Of a stretch of DNA of 64,000 nt, positions 44,810-58,300 are shown one piece after another. The position numbers were made by a program, and so were the translations under genes. The stretch covers positions 13,510,119-13,574,118 of the forward strand of contig NC_049988.1 in NCBI RefSeq assembly GCF_000003815.2, in the 5' to 3' direction. Origin of the DNA: Branchiostoma floridae (lineage: Eukaryota > Chordata > Leptocardii > Amphioxiformes > Branchiostomatidae). The notes under the pieces were generated by a model. That model had not been told where the DNA came from. It did no database searches and was given only the letters and a program-made list of their open reading frames with translations. Numbering within the stretch: the stretch's first letter is position 1; the number at the start of each line of letters is the position of its first letter.

Positions 44810-46325
44810 TCGGACAGGTAGTTCGACTAGATGATGATTATGGTGGTGAATATGTCATTCACTTACTGCGTGTTGTTCTGTTTAAATAGCTCAAAAGCAC
44901 GAAAACCGACTGCAGCGGGGGATTGTTAGCTCTGAAAACAAGTGTTTACTGGTACATGACGTTAAGTTCGGCTAATCCTTGCGACTTAAAGTACAAACAA
45001 CATTATTTGAAAACTCTTACGCGGTCTTCTGTTTCAAAACCCAAGCGTACACAAACTCATTAGAGCGATGAGTTTAAACTCATAAGAAAACAAGAACATT
45101 TTACGGTTACCTGGCGTCAAACGTCTGACTGAGCCATAGGATTATGTCTAAAAACAACATTATTTACAAATTATGACGTATTCTATCCATAAAGCTTTAG
45201 GACGATGAGACCACGAAACCCCATTGCAATGGTGGCTTACTGCTTATAAAGAGGCGAATTTCCCAACAAATCGAAATGCTTAAGACTACTTAGCGTAAGA
45301 AAACTCACGGCAACAGTGGCTCCACGTAGATAATAACACAAAGACATTCCTTTACTATAGGCTAATGTAAAATGTTTGAATAAGGCATGGGGATAAACTT
45401 TTATAAACCCTGTCTTGAAAATACAAAGTTTTAGCTTAAGGACGGTTAGGTCTCAAAGACGTGTTGTAACAGCGGTTTTCAACTCCTAAAATAACCAAAA
45501 TCTGTTGAGTACATTCAAAGCCAACTTTTTACAACTCAAAGCTGGAGGCTTACAACAGGATAAAAAACGGATTCATCGCAGCAACTATTCAGCAAAGATA
45601 GCTAATGTCTGCTTCCCTCAGTTGAAACGGTCTTACGTTTCATACAGATCGATTGACAGATATCAAATCCATCCATGCTTCTCATGATTCAATGACTTCA
45701 AAGAAACTAGGTGAGAAAAACAAGAAAGAATGAAGAACCCGTCACTTTTTGAAGAACATTATAGTAACTGTATTCATGCGTGACTGATGGACTTCTTTAG
45801 CAAGAAAGAATGTCTGAACCATTGCCTTTAACAGGGTCTCAGCGTCCCATTGATAAAAAATTCCGTCCATTCTTTCAAACAATTCCCTTGCTGGCAAAAC
45901 AAACACCCAAAGACAAGTCCAAGTTTGAAAAGATAGAGTACAGAAATGATTTTACCTGTAATTGTTTTAAAGCACACAAAAGCTTAGCAAATGCACTTAG
46001 ACTGTTGCGTAGCGCTTGGTAAATCTGATACGTTCATAATTTTTTAAAAATGTTTGTGAAAAAGCGCACGTCCCACAAGACGGTATGTGTTACACCACCC
46101 GCGCTGTTACCATGCCACTGACGTCTTTGGAACGAGGTATGTTTGTCGTTACGTTCTCGCTTGAGTTCTCCTGAATTCCTCGCGCCCCACCTTCCGCGGG
46201 GTTTTAACAAGCGACGATTCATTAGTGTCTTCGACCGGAGAGAATCACCTGACGGCCGGCACGGCAGCGGCAGGTCTTCCGTACGGAGTGTGAGGGAGTT
46301 CAGTCGCAGGGGATCCAGCTACACC

Positions 46326-49300
46326 ATGGGCTCGCCTTGGATAGTGCTCCTCCTCGGAGCTGTATGTGGGCTGGCAGCGGGAAGTCCTGTACATGTCCTG
46401 CACGTCCGTCAAGCTGCAAGTGAGTACTTCAAGCTTCTAACGTCTTAAGAAATACTTATTTTAGGATCTGTGCTCTATGTATTGTGTTTTTTTTCTATGC
46501 AAGATAGTGGATTGGGAGGATAGTCATCTTGCCTGGTTGAAATGCTATAAAATAAAAGTGGCGTTGCGTTTCCTGTTAGTCAAAAATAACACAGGTTGAC
46601 TAAAAACACTCAGTGTGTTTGCTGGTTTGAACAGTTGCTGGTTGGAACACCCTGGAAGTGGCGATGTGCTTTTCTTGCGAAACTTAGCTGCGTTGCAAAA
46701 GGGGAAACAGATCATTTTAGTACGTTGACAATCTAAGACTTAATGTATTTGTTTGCAGCAATCGTAAGAGCACGAAATGCATCAAAATAGCACATCGAAA
46801 TGCACAAGAACATGAAGATATGTTTTGAACCCATGCAGCAGAAATAAAGTCCATTGTTGTTTTATCTAATAACAAGCTCAATAGGGTAACTCTTAGACGG
46901 CAAAAACAAACCAGCCTGTCTGTAAATATGTCCTAATTTAACCTCCCTTCGTCATATTTAAGTATAATAAGAATAAAATTGAATTGCACCGTATAAAGAG
47001 GATCATAGTCGAGATGTCATAGCAGAGTTAAACTACGGCGTCATTCGAGTGTTCACATTGGCAGAATTCATCATACAGCTACTATAAAGTTTTCATACAT
47101 GGACTCAAACATTTTGATCTGGAAATATTTGGCGTTACGTGTGCCGCAACTGGTAGAGCGTTCGTCTCGGAATCGAGAGGTTCCGAGTTCGATACCTGCC
47201 GTGCCCCCGACGCTGTGCCCTTTGGAAAGGCACTTGACACGACCTTCCTCACTTCACCCAGGTGTAAAAATGGGTACCTGACATCGGTCGGAGAGGTAAA
47301 AGAAGACTACCTTTACCTTATGTCTGTACTGTCTATGTGGCACTGTTAATATAAGTTACTAACTTGAGTTCAGTGCCACATTGTCCTCGTCTTTCCAAAA
47401 GCGCAAGCAAATAGAAAAAAAAATGTCGTCCTGCTTGCCGTCCTTCAAAATCCAGTCACATCCCGGTTTGATTTAAAAACGCCCGTGAGAGAAAATTTAT
47501 AAAGCTACTTAATACATGCGATATGCAAGTAGGTATGTCCCTGAAGCAGATTCACAGTTCAGATCATGGAGATCTCGGTTTAATTCTACGTAGGACATGT
47601 CGATTGGGGCTGCACAGTCTAGAATAGAATAGACGAAAATGATGGTCCCCTGTTCGAGGAGGTGTCTCAAGTACATTAAAAGGGGAAGGGCAAGCAACTC
47701 ATCCATGTAAAAACATACCCTGTTACTAAAACAGCAACCAAACTTGCTGCCCTACATGTTTGTGCCAATGAGCACCAGAAGGGTCCAAACAAAGGACGGA
47801 CTCATGCAGGTTTGTTTGACGTATACTGGGATCACAAGAGGCACATTCCCCCTCTTAAGTTTGTGTTCCACCCAAACATTTTTCATGACAAACAGTGCTA
47901 ACCCAAACGTGGAAGGGGATTCCTGTTTGGAGACAACCCAAACAGTGCCACTGAGGTTTTGTCCAGAAATAACGTCTGTTTGCTGTGATGTGTTTCCCCA
48001 TTAAATACGGTAAACGCCCGGGCTTCACACTCCCGTTAGTCTTTAAAAAGCAAAACTGTGAAACATCGCAAACGTTCGAGCTATCATGTCTAAAAAGCGT
48101 GCTTCTCTCATATCCGACTAAATATCGGAATCCTACTTACAAATAAATATGTGTACACGTTCCAGCAAACGTTGGAAAACGCTTGAACATGAATAAAACA
48201 AATGGAAAGGGTGGGATTGGTAATTACACAGTCAAACACCTTGATCACAGCAACATAACACGCTTTTGCTGCAGTTGGTTAAATGTTCTAAGAAAGCAAC
48301 CCAACCCAACCCAACCTAGACAGCCTCCTACTATACATGTGAGAGGTTTACCCAATTAATAAGTTGACTTGTGATCGTTGCCCCATACCTTCTAGTAAAA
48401 AGCTTTTCGTGACGTAGTTGTAACTGTTATCCCGTTGATCAAAACAAGCAGAACAACTGTTGTATTAGAACAAATTATTTCGAGTAAGATCGTTGTCTTT
48501 AACGGATATCAAGGCAGCTTATCCATTGGTTCATCGTGGCATCATCAGCTCACTTTTGCATAAACCCAAATAATCTGGTAAAGACTGGATGGTAAATACA
48601 AGCTCCAGAAGGTCAATAAGAGATTTTTTTAACTTCAAAAAGGGCTAATCTGCCATTTTGCTGTTTAATAATCAACCGTGTCATAAACATACATTGCTAT
48701 GGTGACAGTAGGACCATTGTTTCACGTTAAGAGCTAGTCAAACATGACACGGTCTATAAAAAGTAAGCGCTTCGCCCGAATGACGTTTTCTTATCTGTGC
48801 TGTCGGTGAGTCTTACAGCAGATGAAATAACGCATAAAGCGTGACGCCCGACATCCCAGTCACCCATGTTAGAGAGGCTGCGTGGCAGAGATGTTAAGTG
48901 ACTTGTCTTGCTGCCGAAGAAAGGGTGTAAGGTTGTAGAAAGCGAGACGATCTATCAACTGAGATGAGAGCATGCCTATTAACGATGCATGTGTCTCATC
49001 CTAAACCTCGTTTACAATTCAAATGTACAGTATACATTTACTGAAAGGAAGCAAAGAAGGAAGCAGGAAAGAAAAGAAGAGAGGAAGAGAAAGAAACATC
49101 AAAGATTGTGCCAATTCAAGATCTTCTCCATCATTACTTTAAAAGCTTGGTTTTGACATGAATATGATTCAGCTATTAGTAAGTTCTTTCAGACAAAATA
49201 AGAAAAATTTGACGGAAACTAATTAAATATGTTTGCTTTAAATATTCTATGCCTCTTAGAAGGTCTCAACTTCTCAAGTGCAATAAAACGTTATACATAA

Positions 49301-52300
49301 CTACTTGAATCACTCCTTTCCAATTTGACAGCTCCTATCGAATGTGGGACGGAGTCAAGGCACATGGATGGTGACACATACACGTAAGAATTTACATTTC
49401 TATGATCTAATCTATTTTGTACTTAATTGTATCACATTTTGGTGCTTTGCATTGAAAACAGTAACAGTAACATTATCAAAATGTTGGGCTTACAACTACG
49501 TCTGAAAGCAATCTTTGTTTTAGTGCAGCTATATGTTTTAATGAACACTATGGCAACACTAGCATTGGTCTAAGGCAACTGTTATACTGAGTATTGGACT
49601 ACCGTTTACTGCTTTTTCTATGATTCTAGCGTCACTTGCCCCGCCGGTTGTGCTTCGAACGGCAAAACCGTCTGGGGCACCGATGTCTTCACGGACGTAA
49701 GTTGTCTGTTGAACTTTCTTTTCTAATCAATATTTTTTTAATTTTTTTTTAATACCATAACCCACTAATTCGTCAATCTTGAGAGGTTGCAATCAATCGC
49801 TTAGGAAGAGACGTCATTCTGACGTCTTTGCAGTTCACCTTTACATTTGGTAACTTTAGCAGACTGGTGATGCCATGCTAGGGTTACATTTCCTAACCGG
49901 GGCCCGGTCGGGCTGTTTACGGGAACGAAAAATGAGTCTCTATAATTTATAAATGCAAACTATGTTCTTGAATTATTTCTATTTACTTTCTGTGCTCTTT
50001 GCCATCTTTTGTATCATACTCTTTGTTCGCGCAAACTTCCCGGGTATCGGTTTTTGGAATGGGACCAGAGCATAAGTAGGCTTCCTCTTATCTCGTGAGT
50101 GGTGAGATGATGTTGTCAGCTGGTCCTAGTCTCTGGATCACTTGATAAATAAGACAACTGTGCTGTATATCTAGGACTCCAGTATCTGCCGCGCTGCCAT
50201 CCATGCCGGGAGGATCTCGGACAGTGGCGGTGACGTCACTGTCTACAAGCTGCCCGGAGAAGGCTCGTACGCCGGGACTTCACAGAACGGTGTCCAGACC
50301 GCGCCGTAAGTTACATGTTTAATATTCAAATGGATATAAATCTATTTTTGTATCTATAGTTATCGATATAATTTCCAAGCAATATACATGATTCGTGAAT
50401 ATGTAAACAGTTTTCATATTAAACGGTTTTTATGTTAAGAGACTTACCTGTCAAACATGTTCTGTCCAGGTACGGCGCTTGGGGAGGTTCCTTTTCGTTT
50501 GCAGAAGGTAGGAGAACTGTTAATGTCAACATTGTCATGCAACTAATCTTCTGTTAGAAGTTGTATTCTTCACGTCTGTTTAACCCTAAACCCTCCGTAA
50601 TGATCTGCACATTTCATGTTCTCTGTCACCATGTTGCAGGTCAGCCGGAGGAACAAGCTCCTGCAGTAGATCCAGGGCTTGGTGAGTAACAGTCTGGCTG
50701 TGTGCTGTCAACGCGATATCTGTAGAATAAGAATAGAATAGAGTAGAGTAGAGTAGAGTGGAGTGGAGTGGAGTGGTGTAGAGTAGAGTAGAGTAGCTAT
50801 AGAGTAGAGTGGAGTAGAGTAGAGTAGAGTAGAATAGAAGCAGAGTAGAGTAGAGCAGTGCAGAGCATAGTGGAGTAGAGTAGAGCATAGTGGAGAAGAC
50901 TAGAGTAGAGAAGAGAAGAGAAGAGCAAAATCTATGTACTAGATGTTGTACGAAGTAACAAGGTACTAACTAAAGTGACGACGTCACTTTTCATCATCCG
51001 AAAGATTCTGTGCTAACTGAATCAGGAAAAACAGTACCAGGGTATCACAAGTAGACATACTTTTTATTTTTCAGAGTTTATAGACTGCAACACACAGTCC
51101 CGGCAGCTGGATGGAGAATCGTTTACGTAAGCCAAAAATATACAGCGAAGTACCTCAATTCACTTCATCCTGTTATGTAGAAGAATTTAGCTAAACAACA
51201 GTGTAAGCTATGATAACTATGTAGTAGTACAACGTTAAAGACACACTGTTTGAATACCATTATCACAATGACACTGTTAAGACATGTGCGATTTGTTTAT
51301 GATGATATTGTCACGTTAAAACGACTTCTTCGGTTCAACACTTTTTGACTGACCTCGATTACGTGATCTTAACGCTATCCATCCGCAGAGTGCTGTGCCC
51401 TGCCGACTGTGCGTCTGCAGGATCTAATGTGTGGGGTTCTGCCATTTACACTGACGTAAGTGTAATCCACGCTGCATTGTACTCACGCATTGTCTTCAGT
51501 TAGCGATTTCAATAGATCAACTATTCATTAATTATGAATATAATTACTTTCTATTCCTCTAATAGAAGGCATAAACACACTCCTTGAGAGTAAAGAATCT
51601 GTCAATTCTGTACCGTAACTACGATAGAGGACGATGTGCATTTCATTGTAGATTATACTAAATATATGTATGTTAAGGATACAATGATCCTGTTAGAAGG
51701 GAAGTAACAATCCACTACCAAGTACCATGAACAAGAAGCGAGACACTGAACCTATATGTTAGACCAAGGTGCTTGCACCAAAATATTGATATCTGTAAAC
51801 GTGTCTTTGCTGTGACAAATATTTACCCACGTTAGACAAAAAAATGTACCTTAAAAGTCTTTATTCGCTCTTCAAGGACTCGAGTATCTGCCGTGCTGCT
51901 ATCAATGACGGTAGGATACCGACTCACGGCGGAGAGGTCACAGTCTACAAACTACCCGGGCAGGACTCGTACCAGGAGTCTGACCAGCACGGGGTGCGGA
52001 CCTTTCCGTAAGTCACAACTGGCCCTTACGTTGTGTATGAAAAGTTATACAAGCCGATAAGTTTACTTTACGCCAGTTTTACTTGGGCATATTATAACAT
52101 ATTGTAGCCCATTACGCATGTTCTTATAGTCATTGGCATTGCTGTACAATGTAGTTGTTTTGATGATGCTTTTCTAGCCTAGATTCCAAAATACCACAGC
52201 TACCTAGTGTTTGCATTATTTCCCTTTTTATCTTTATCAGATTCTCTACATTTGCAACATGTTATATCGGAAGTGGTGTTTGTTTTACAGGTATGGCGGC

Positions 52301-55300
52301 TGGGGTGGCTCCTTTGCCTTCTCACAAAGTAAGAAGTTGAACATTTCACTCATGAACTTTCGTTGCGGACTGTTGGGAAAATGTATGTGTGGATATATCT
52401 TTGATAGCATTGCTGAATGAACATATCTGTTAAAGTGTCACATGATGTTCCCTTTTCAGATCCAGCCGAGGAAGAACCAGCTGAACAGTCCTCTGCGTGT
52501 AAGAATTTTACCTAACCTTTCGAAATCCTAAGTTTTTTTTACTATACTATACACTGATAGAAGTTATGTTTCCCTATTTCACACACCGAAGTAACAGAGC
52601 CAAATTCATGTTCTTAATGAATTTGGAGAAACCTTAATTGTAAAACATATCTCTACCTATATTTTGAGTATCACCAAAAAGCTAGGAGTATACGTCACTT
52701 GGTAGAATATGCTTCTTGTGTTGGTTGACATTGTATACATTTTATGTATCTGTCAACTATTTTTTGTTGCGACCTGTACTTAACCCAATTGGTATATGTA
52801 TAAAGTAAAGGTCTTCAATATCAATTGCTCTCGTTCGGATAGCACAAAATCATGATCGCTAACAAAAACACCTTTGTCCCTCTCCAGACTCTGCTGACTG
52901 TAATACCCAATCCCGACACGTGGACGGAGAAACCTTCACGTAAGCCGCAAGCGCACTTCATTTGAAACTATTTGTATAATGAATCAATGTATGATCGAAT
53001 TGTCTCCAAGAAACTCGGACTGTAAAACATTGTGTCTTTTCCCTTAGTGCCAGTTGCCCGGCCGGATGCGCTGCGATCGGAGCGACCGTCTGGGGGTCTG
53101 CCGTCTACACGGACGTGAGTAGTGCTTATACCCGCCTCACATTAGGCGCGATTCGATCGGAAGACTAGTTTACGAGCTCTAAATGACATTTTCGTGAGTA
53201 AGACGTCCGGTGTTCTCACGATCATCTTGCGATTTTTAGGGATCGCCGGCAATTTTCAGGAGTCTTACGACGGTCGCGGTGCAGCGAAACATGTTCTTAA
53301 CATAAGCGACAAGTCGCAGGAGATCTCCGAGATCGCAGAGCTCGTTACCGAGTCGCAGATCGTGCGTGCAAATCGTGCGTACCTCGCAAGGGTATCGGTC
53401 AATAGTCTTGCGTCAATCCAACGATTGAAGACCGATAGGCGAGCACAGACATAGTTATTAATCATCGAACGCAAATCGGATGGCGAACGGCCGTTAGTCG
53501 GGCGACATTTGGGCGACGTTCACCCGACTTCCGATTGTTGAATATATAATATACAAATATTGAATTTCTGGGAATGTGAGGGTAATTCTAACATTATGGC
53601 CCCTGTGGCAGTATGTAGGCTGGCTTTGTGACACACTTTCCTTTCTTGTGTCATTTCTATTATGCCCGCGCATTCCATTCATTGGTTAAAAAGATTCCGA
53701 CAACAAAATAAGCAACATTTATTGATCTCTTGCCTTTTTTGAGGAACGTTTTGTATTCCCTTGTCCGCGTGCAAGAGGTCATGGGAGGTTCATTATCATA
53801 GATTTATTCACCGTCGATCGCACGAGGCTCGCTTATATGTGAGGGGAACAGGTTTTGGGCGAAAAATACGCAAGACCATCTTAAGATCTTCAAATCAGCC
53901 GACCTTCCTGCGATCGCGAAGTACGTCCGAAGATCGTATATAATGTGAGGCGGGTATTAGATCCATTTCCACTAAACAGCAGCGATCGAGCTGCGCCCTC
54001 ACTGTGGCATAAAACGAATGTGAGCAACCTTTGATTTTATCCTGGGAATATCATACATAATGCAAGTTTGACTAAAAGACAACATAACACACAAAGCGTA
54101 AAATATTTTTTTTTGTATAAAATTTTCGTTTGAGCAATCTGTCAAATTTTAGGTCTTAGCCGCGCGCAGAGAAAGCGCGGGGATAGCGCCGTCCTAGCTG
54201 CTGCATCATTGTGTGCATGCAATAAGAGCATACAGAATCATTTGTAGTAGTTGTACCTAATATTGCATTGTGCCTTCCTACAATTGTCAATGATGCAAAA
54301 TGATCAGTGCAAACTACAGAAACAGGATTTATTTAAGAGAATAAAGAGATATTGTTTGACAGGACTCGGGTATCTGCCGTGCTGCTATCCACGACGGTAG
54401 AATCAGTGACGCTGGCGGGGAGGTGACAGTGTACAAACAGCCGGGACAGGACTCGTACTCCGCTTCAGATCAGCACGGGATCCGGACGGTTGCGTAAGTA
54501 ACGTATGCTTTGATAGTGTCAACAATTAACATGTTGTCCAGGATATCCGTGTATAACGACTTGTCGTTTAGTTGCTTTGTCATGCACGAGTTACTATTTC
54601 TTCCGAGGAAGAAATAGAGTATTGCTGACAATTGAAACATGCTGGGAGATTCAAGGCCTGTGCAAAGTGCCTTTAAAGGTAAGTTTAAAAAAAATAAGAC
54701 AGCCAGTGTTTTTTAAACTTAAACTTCAACATGTATCTGTCTCTTTTTTTCAGTTACGGGACTTGGGGCGGTTCCTTCGCCTTTACAGCAGGTAACTTGT
54801 CTAATCCTTTGCATTAAAAATTCTGTTCGTAATTAAATCTTAACATCGCATATCAACGTAAAGACTCTGGTGATTCAGTCATCCAATATTATTGTCCTGT
54901 TACCAGACATTGATAGCAAACTAACTGCATAATTTTGTCCCAACCCAGCCATCCCACAGCAAGCACCACCGGAGCCCACACCAGCACCAGGACCACGTGA
55001 GTCTACCTTTGAAGTTTCACATTAGTTTTGAATATCTCATTGACCATAGAGAAACATACATATTTCTCCTAGTAACAGTCAACATCACTGTGGTAGAAGT
55101 TGACCTTTGTTCCAACACAAAAGAAACACTCACCATAAAATTGCAGTCGAACTCGCCGACCTTCAGAGTCATAGATCGTGTTCATTGCTTCCTTTTCTGC
55201 CCCATCTTCAGCTATGATGGACTGCAATACGGAACCAAGACAGCTAGATGGCGAGAGTACAACGTAAGTCATCTGGACTTAGGCTTTCGATACATGTATG

Positions 55301-58300
55301 TGCTAAGAATACAAACCTATCTTTTAACTGTGAGCTACAAAGTTTAATATCATCTGTCCCTTAAAAATTAACATTTCTATTGCAGAAGGTTAATAGATAG
55401 TACGGCATTATACGAGGTGTTGGACATAAGATGCCCAGTTGTATATGTACGTTTTTTCTCGGCTTCAGAAAGCTTTACAAAGATACTGTATCTTCTATTA
55501 GTGTCCAGTGTCCCGAAGGCTGTCTTGAGTCAGGAAGCACCGTGTGGGGGTTCGTCATCTACACGGACGTGAGTATAATAGATTTGCCCTAAATAATTTT
55601 TGCAGGTTGTTGTAATCAATTTCCTAGTGTTTTGTCCAACTACTTTTCAAATGCTTGCATTCTGCCACCATTTCATCATATTTTGCTACTCCGTGGCATG
55701 GTACATGATAGTTAAAACTATCAACGTGGTAGTTGTCGGTGTGTCAAATATTCTAGCTTCAACCGAGTGCTCCGTTCACAGATATTCAGTCATATCATTT
55801 AAAGACCTACTCAGTATATATGCTGGTAACCTTTTACAATGCCAATACTTTAGAATAACATAGGATCAAATCTTATCCACATACCCTACGTACCTTATCG
55901 ACGTTCTGTATACAGGACTCGAGTCTGTGCCGTGCTGCTATCCATGACGGCAGGATCCCAGCCAGCGGTGGGGAGGTGACTGTCTACAAACTACCCGGGC
56001 AGGACTCGTACCTGGCGGCAGAACAACATGGGATAACTACCAGGGAGTAAGTACATCGATGAAGTAAACTGATAGAACGTCGATCTTCGTCGAGCTTCTA
56101 CTCGAATTTAGTTACTGGCAGTTACTTGAAGAAAGTGTCGTTCCAAACAAAGCAGCTTTCAGATAATCGTATCATCGGTACTTATCATTCTATCTGACCA
56201 ACAGGTACGGAAGCTGGGGCGGATCCTTTGCCTTTTCTCCTGGTAAGTACAAGGCATGTCATTTAACTCTTTCACTGGATCTCTTATGCATATCAATTTA
56301 CAGCTAGGATATAAAAACTCTCTCCAAAAGATCTCTCCGGATCCAGCATCACTGACGAAATATATCGGATGGTTGTCTGAAACGTCTGACCTTTTCCAAA
56401 TCATATCCAGTTACTTGAGTAACTGTTTTTAGACGACGTAGCGTGCCATTTAATTCACTAATACTATCCGACTTCCTGGTTTCTATACTGTGTTTAGCTG
56501 TACGTGAAAGCTCCCTGATTATCACAAATACTTTCAAACGTCACTCTGGCCTGTAATGAACCATGATGACTAAGTTAGGGATCTGATTTGTCAATGGCAT
56601 CGTCAAAATGGTCAGCAAAGATGTGATAATCTATTCTGCAATATGAACAATGTTAAATCTCAAATGTAAAATATCTCTGCTTTCAGATCCAGTCGTCCCT
56701 GAAGTAGAGGAACGCGCAGGTTGGTTGCCATTCCCTGATCTTTTGTAGAATAGATAGTTCAAGACAATTATCTTGACTACCACGAAAGGTAATGCGATGA
56801 TCCAACAAAGTTAACCTCTTTCAGTCCGGGTACGTCATTTCATGTACTAGTATCATGCATACCTATAACGGACAACCTAAAAGTACATTTTGCCTTCCTT
56901 TCCAGCTGTTGTGGACTGCAACACACAGTCGAGGGATATGGACGGCGATTCATACACGTAAGATATGCCCTACTACTGGTTAACGAACATTCTATTTATT
57001 CGTGCAATTCCCTCAAATGCACCATTTTCGTGTAGACAGAAAATTGTAAACGTAACACTGTCTTGTATATCATTAAACCTAATGGCTTATTGTTTTCCGT
57101 TGCATGGTTCTCTCATTTTCTTTGTAATTTTTGTTGGAAAAATTAAATAACAAACATTTTCTTCTTTATTCTACAGTGTAGTTTGCCCTGCCGGCTGTGA
57201 AACCGGAGCGACTGTTTGGGGCTTGGTGATTTACACCGATGTAAGTAAATACTTCGTTTAAATCCGTATATAGATGTACAATTATAATCTGCATTTGAAG
57301 TAGTGGTGTTTACCTAACCAAAGTTATGGTGGAGTCGCTTTTGTCTATGTTTCACAGGACTCGAGTATCTGCCGTGCTGCTATCCATGACGGTAGGATCA
57401 CCAACAGTGGTGGAGAGATCACAGTCTACAAAATACCCGGACAGGACTCCTACCTAAGCTCCGAACAGAACGGGGTCCCGACTCTTCCGTAAGTTTGTAC
57501 TCTTATCCTCAAAACTATCAATTCATACAACGCTATCAATTCATACTTCAACTGCCAAAGTGATACCTAATGTACATTCATACATATTGTGCTAAGACGA
57601 CGAAATTATTCATATTTCAGGTATAGCAGCTGGGGCGGTTCCTTCGCCTTTACACCAGGTAAGCGATTAAAACATCATTCAAAAGCAAACTATTAGAAAA
57701 ACTATCCCATGACCAGAAGTAAACGGACACCCATTTTTTGCCCTACTTGATTTCGATTTTTCACCATCATATTAGACACACAGAAGTCTGGTACAGCAAA
57801 AGAGATCGAGAGCTGACTTCTAACAGCAAATATGTTACTGATACTTTATGGAGAAATGTATTTTCTAAATTAATCGAAATATTACTGTCGTACAATCTAA
57901 CTCATGCGTTTGGCATTATTTGTAGATCCTGCCGTCCCACAGCAAGACGAAGAACCACAGGAGGAGCCTGCACCAGGTCAGTATATCTACTCACTTTTCA
58001 CACCCGGTGATACTCTTTCGCTATTACCGCGACCAATGTTCCGTGGAACTTACACGTAACGTTATATATACCTCTCGGTAAGGACACGTTTTGCCACTTC
58101 GATGGAAGAAAAAGACCCTTGCCTCGCTTTTCCGTAATCCACCTCCCAGGAGGAAGTTCCTCTCCTAGAACATGATTAAACAAGCATCTTCTCGATTGCT
58201 TTTCTGACTTTTCAAGTAAAACCTGGTTCAAAATATCGGACATCACAATTCTAATACGGTTACCCAAAGCCTTTGAGTGGCTCTTAGGGCCTTGTTTTCC

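Larger units (their letters stand above)
42690..46325. other. 3' UTR of EMI/EGF gene 2 and intergenic DNA
   Basis: 42690 to about 43720 is transcribed 3' flank by similarity with gene 1. The rest is AT-rich with two adjoining MITEs (44428-44603 and 44604-44809). No further gene seen before the LCCL gene. An open frame at 46143-46325 continues into the LCCL start codon, but its composition looks like 5' UTR. Confidence 0.5.
52888..54791 (+). other. LCCL module 3
   Basis: Exons 52888-52939, 53048-53114, 54363-54493, 54754-54791; linker exon 54949-54996 (AIPQQAPPEPTPAPGP). Signature SGICRAAIHDG. The 1.25-kb second intron is enlarged by the TIR element at 53128-53957. Confidence 0.92.

Noticed and set aside
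46143-46325. Upstream start for the LCCL protein
   Set aside because: The frame is open to 46143, but the added residues are Arg/Ser-rich and would bury the signal peptide; ATG at 46326 gives a normal secretory start.
47135-47205. Functional tRNA gene
   Set aside because: Has a B box but no convincing acceptor stem, and is followed by the same SINE body as at 9978.
50586-50888. 100-codon ORF rich in YSTLL repeats on the - strand
   Set aside because: Translation of the GAGTA pentanucleotide array.
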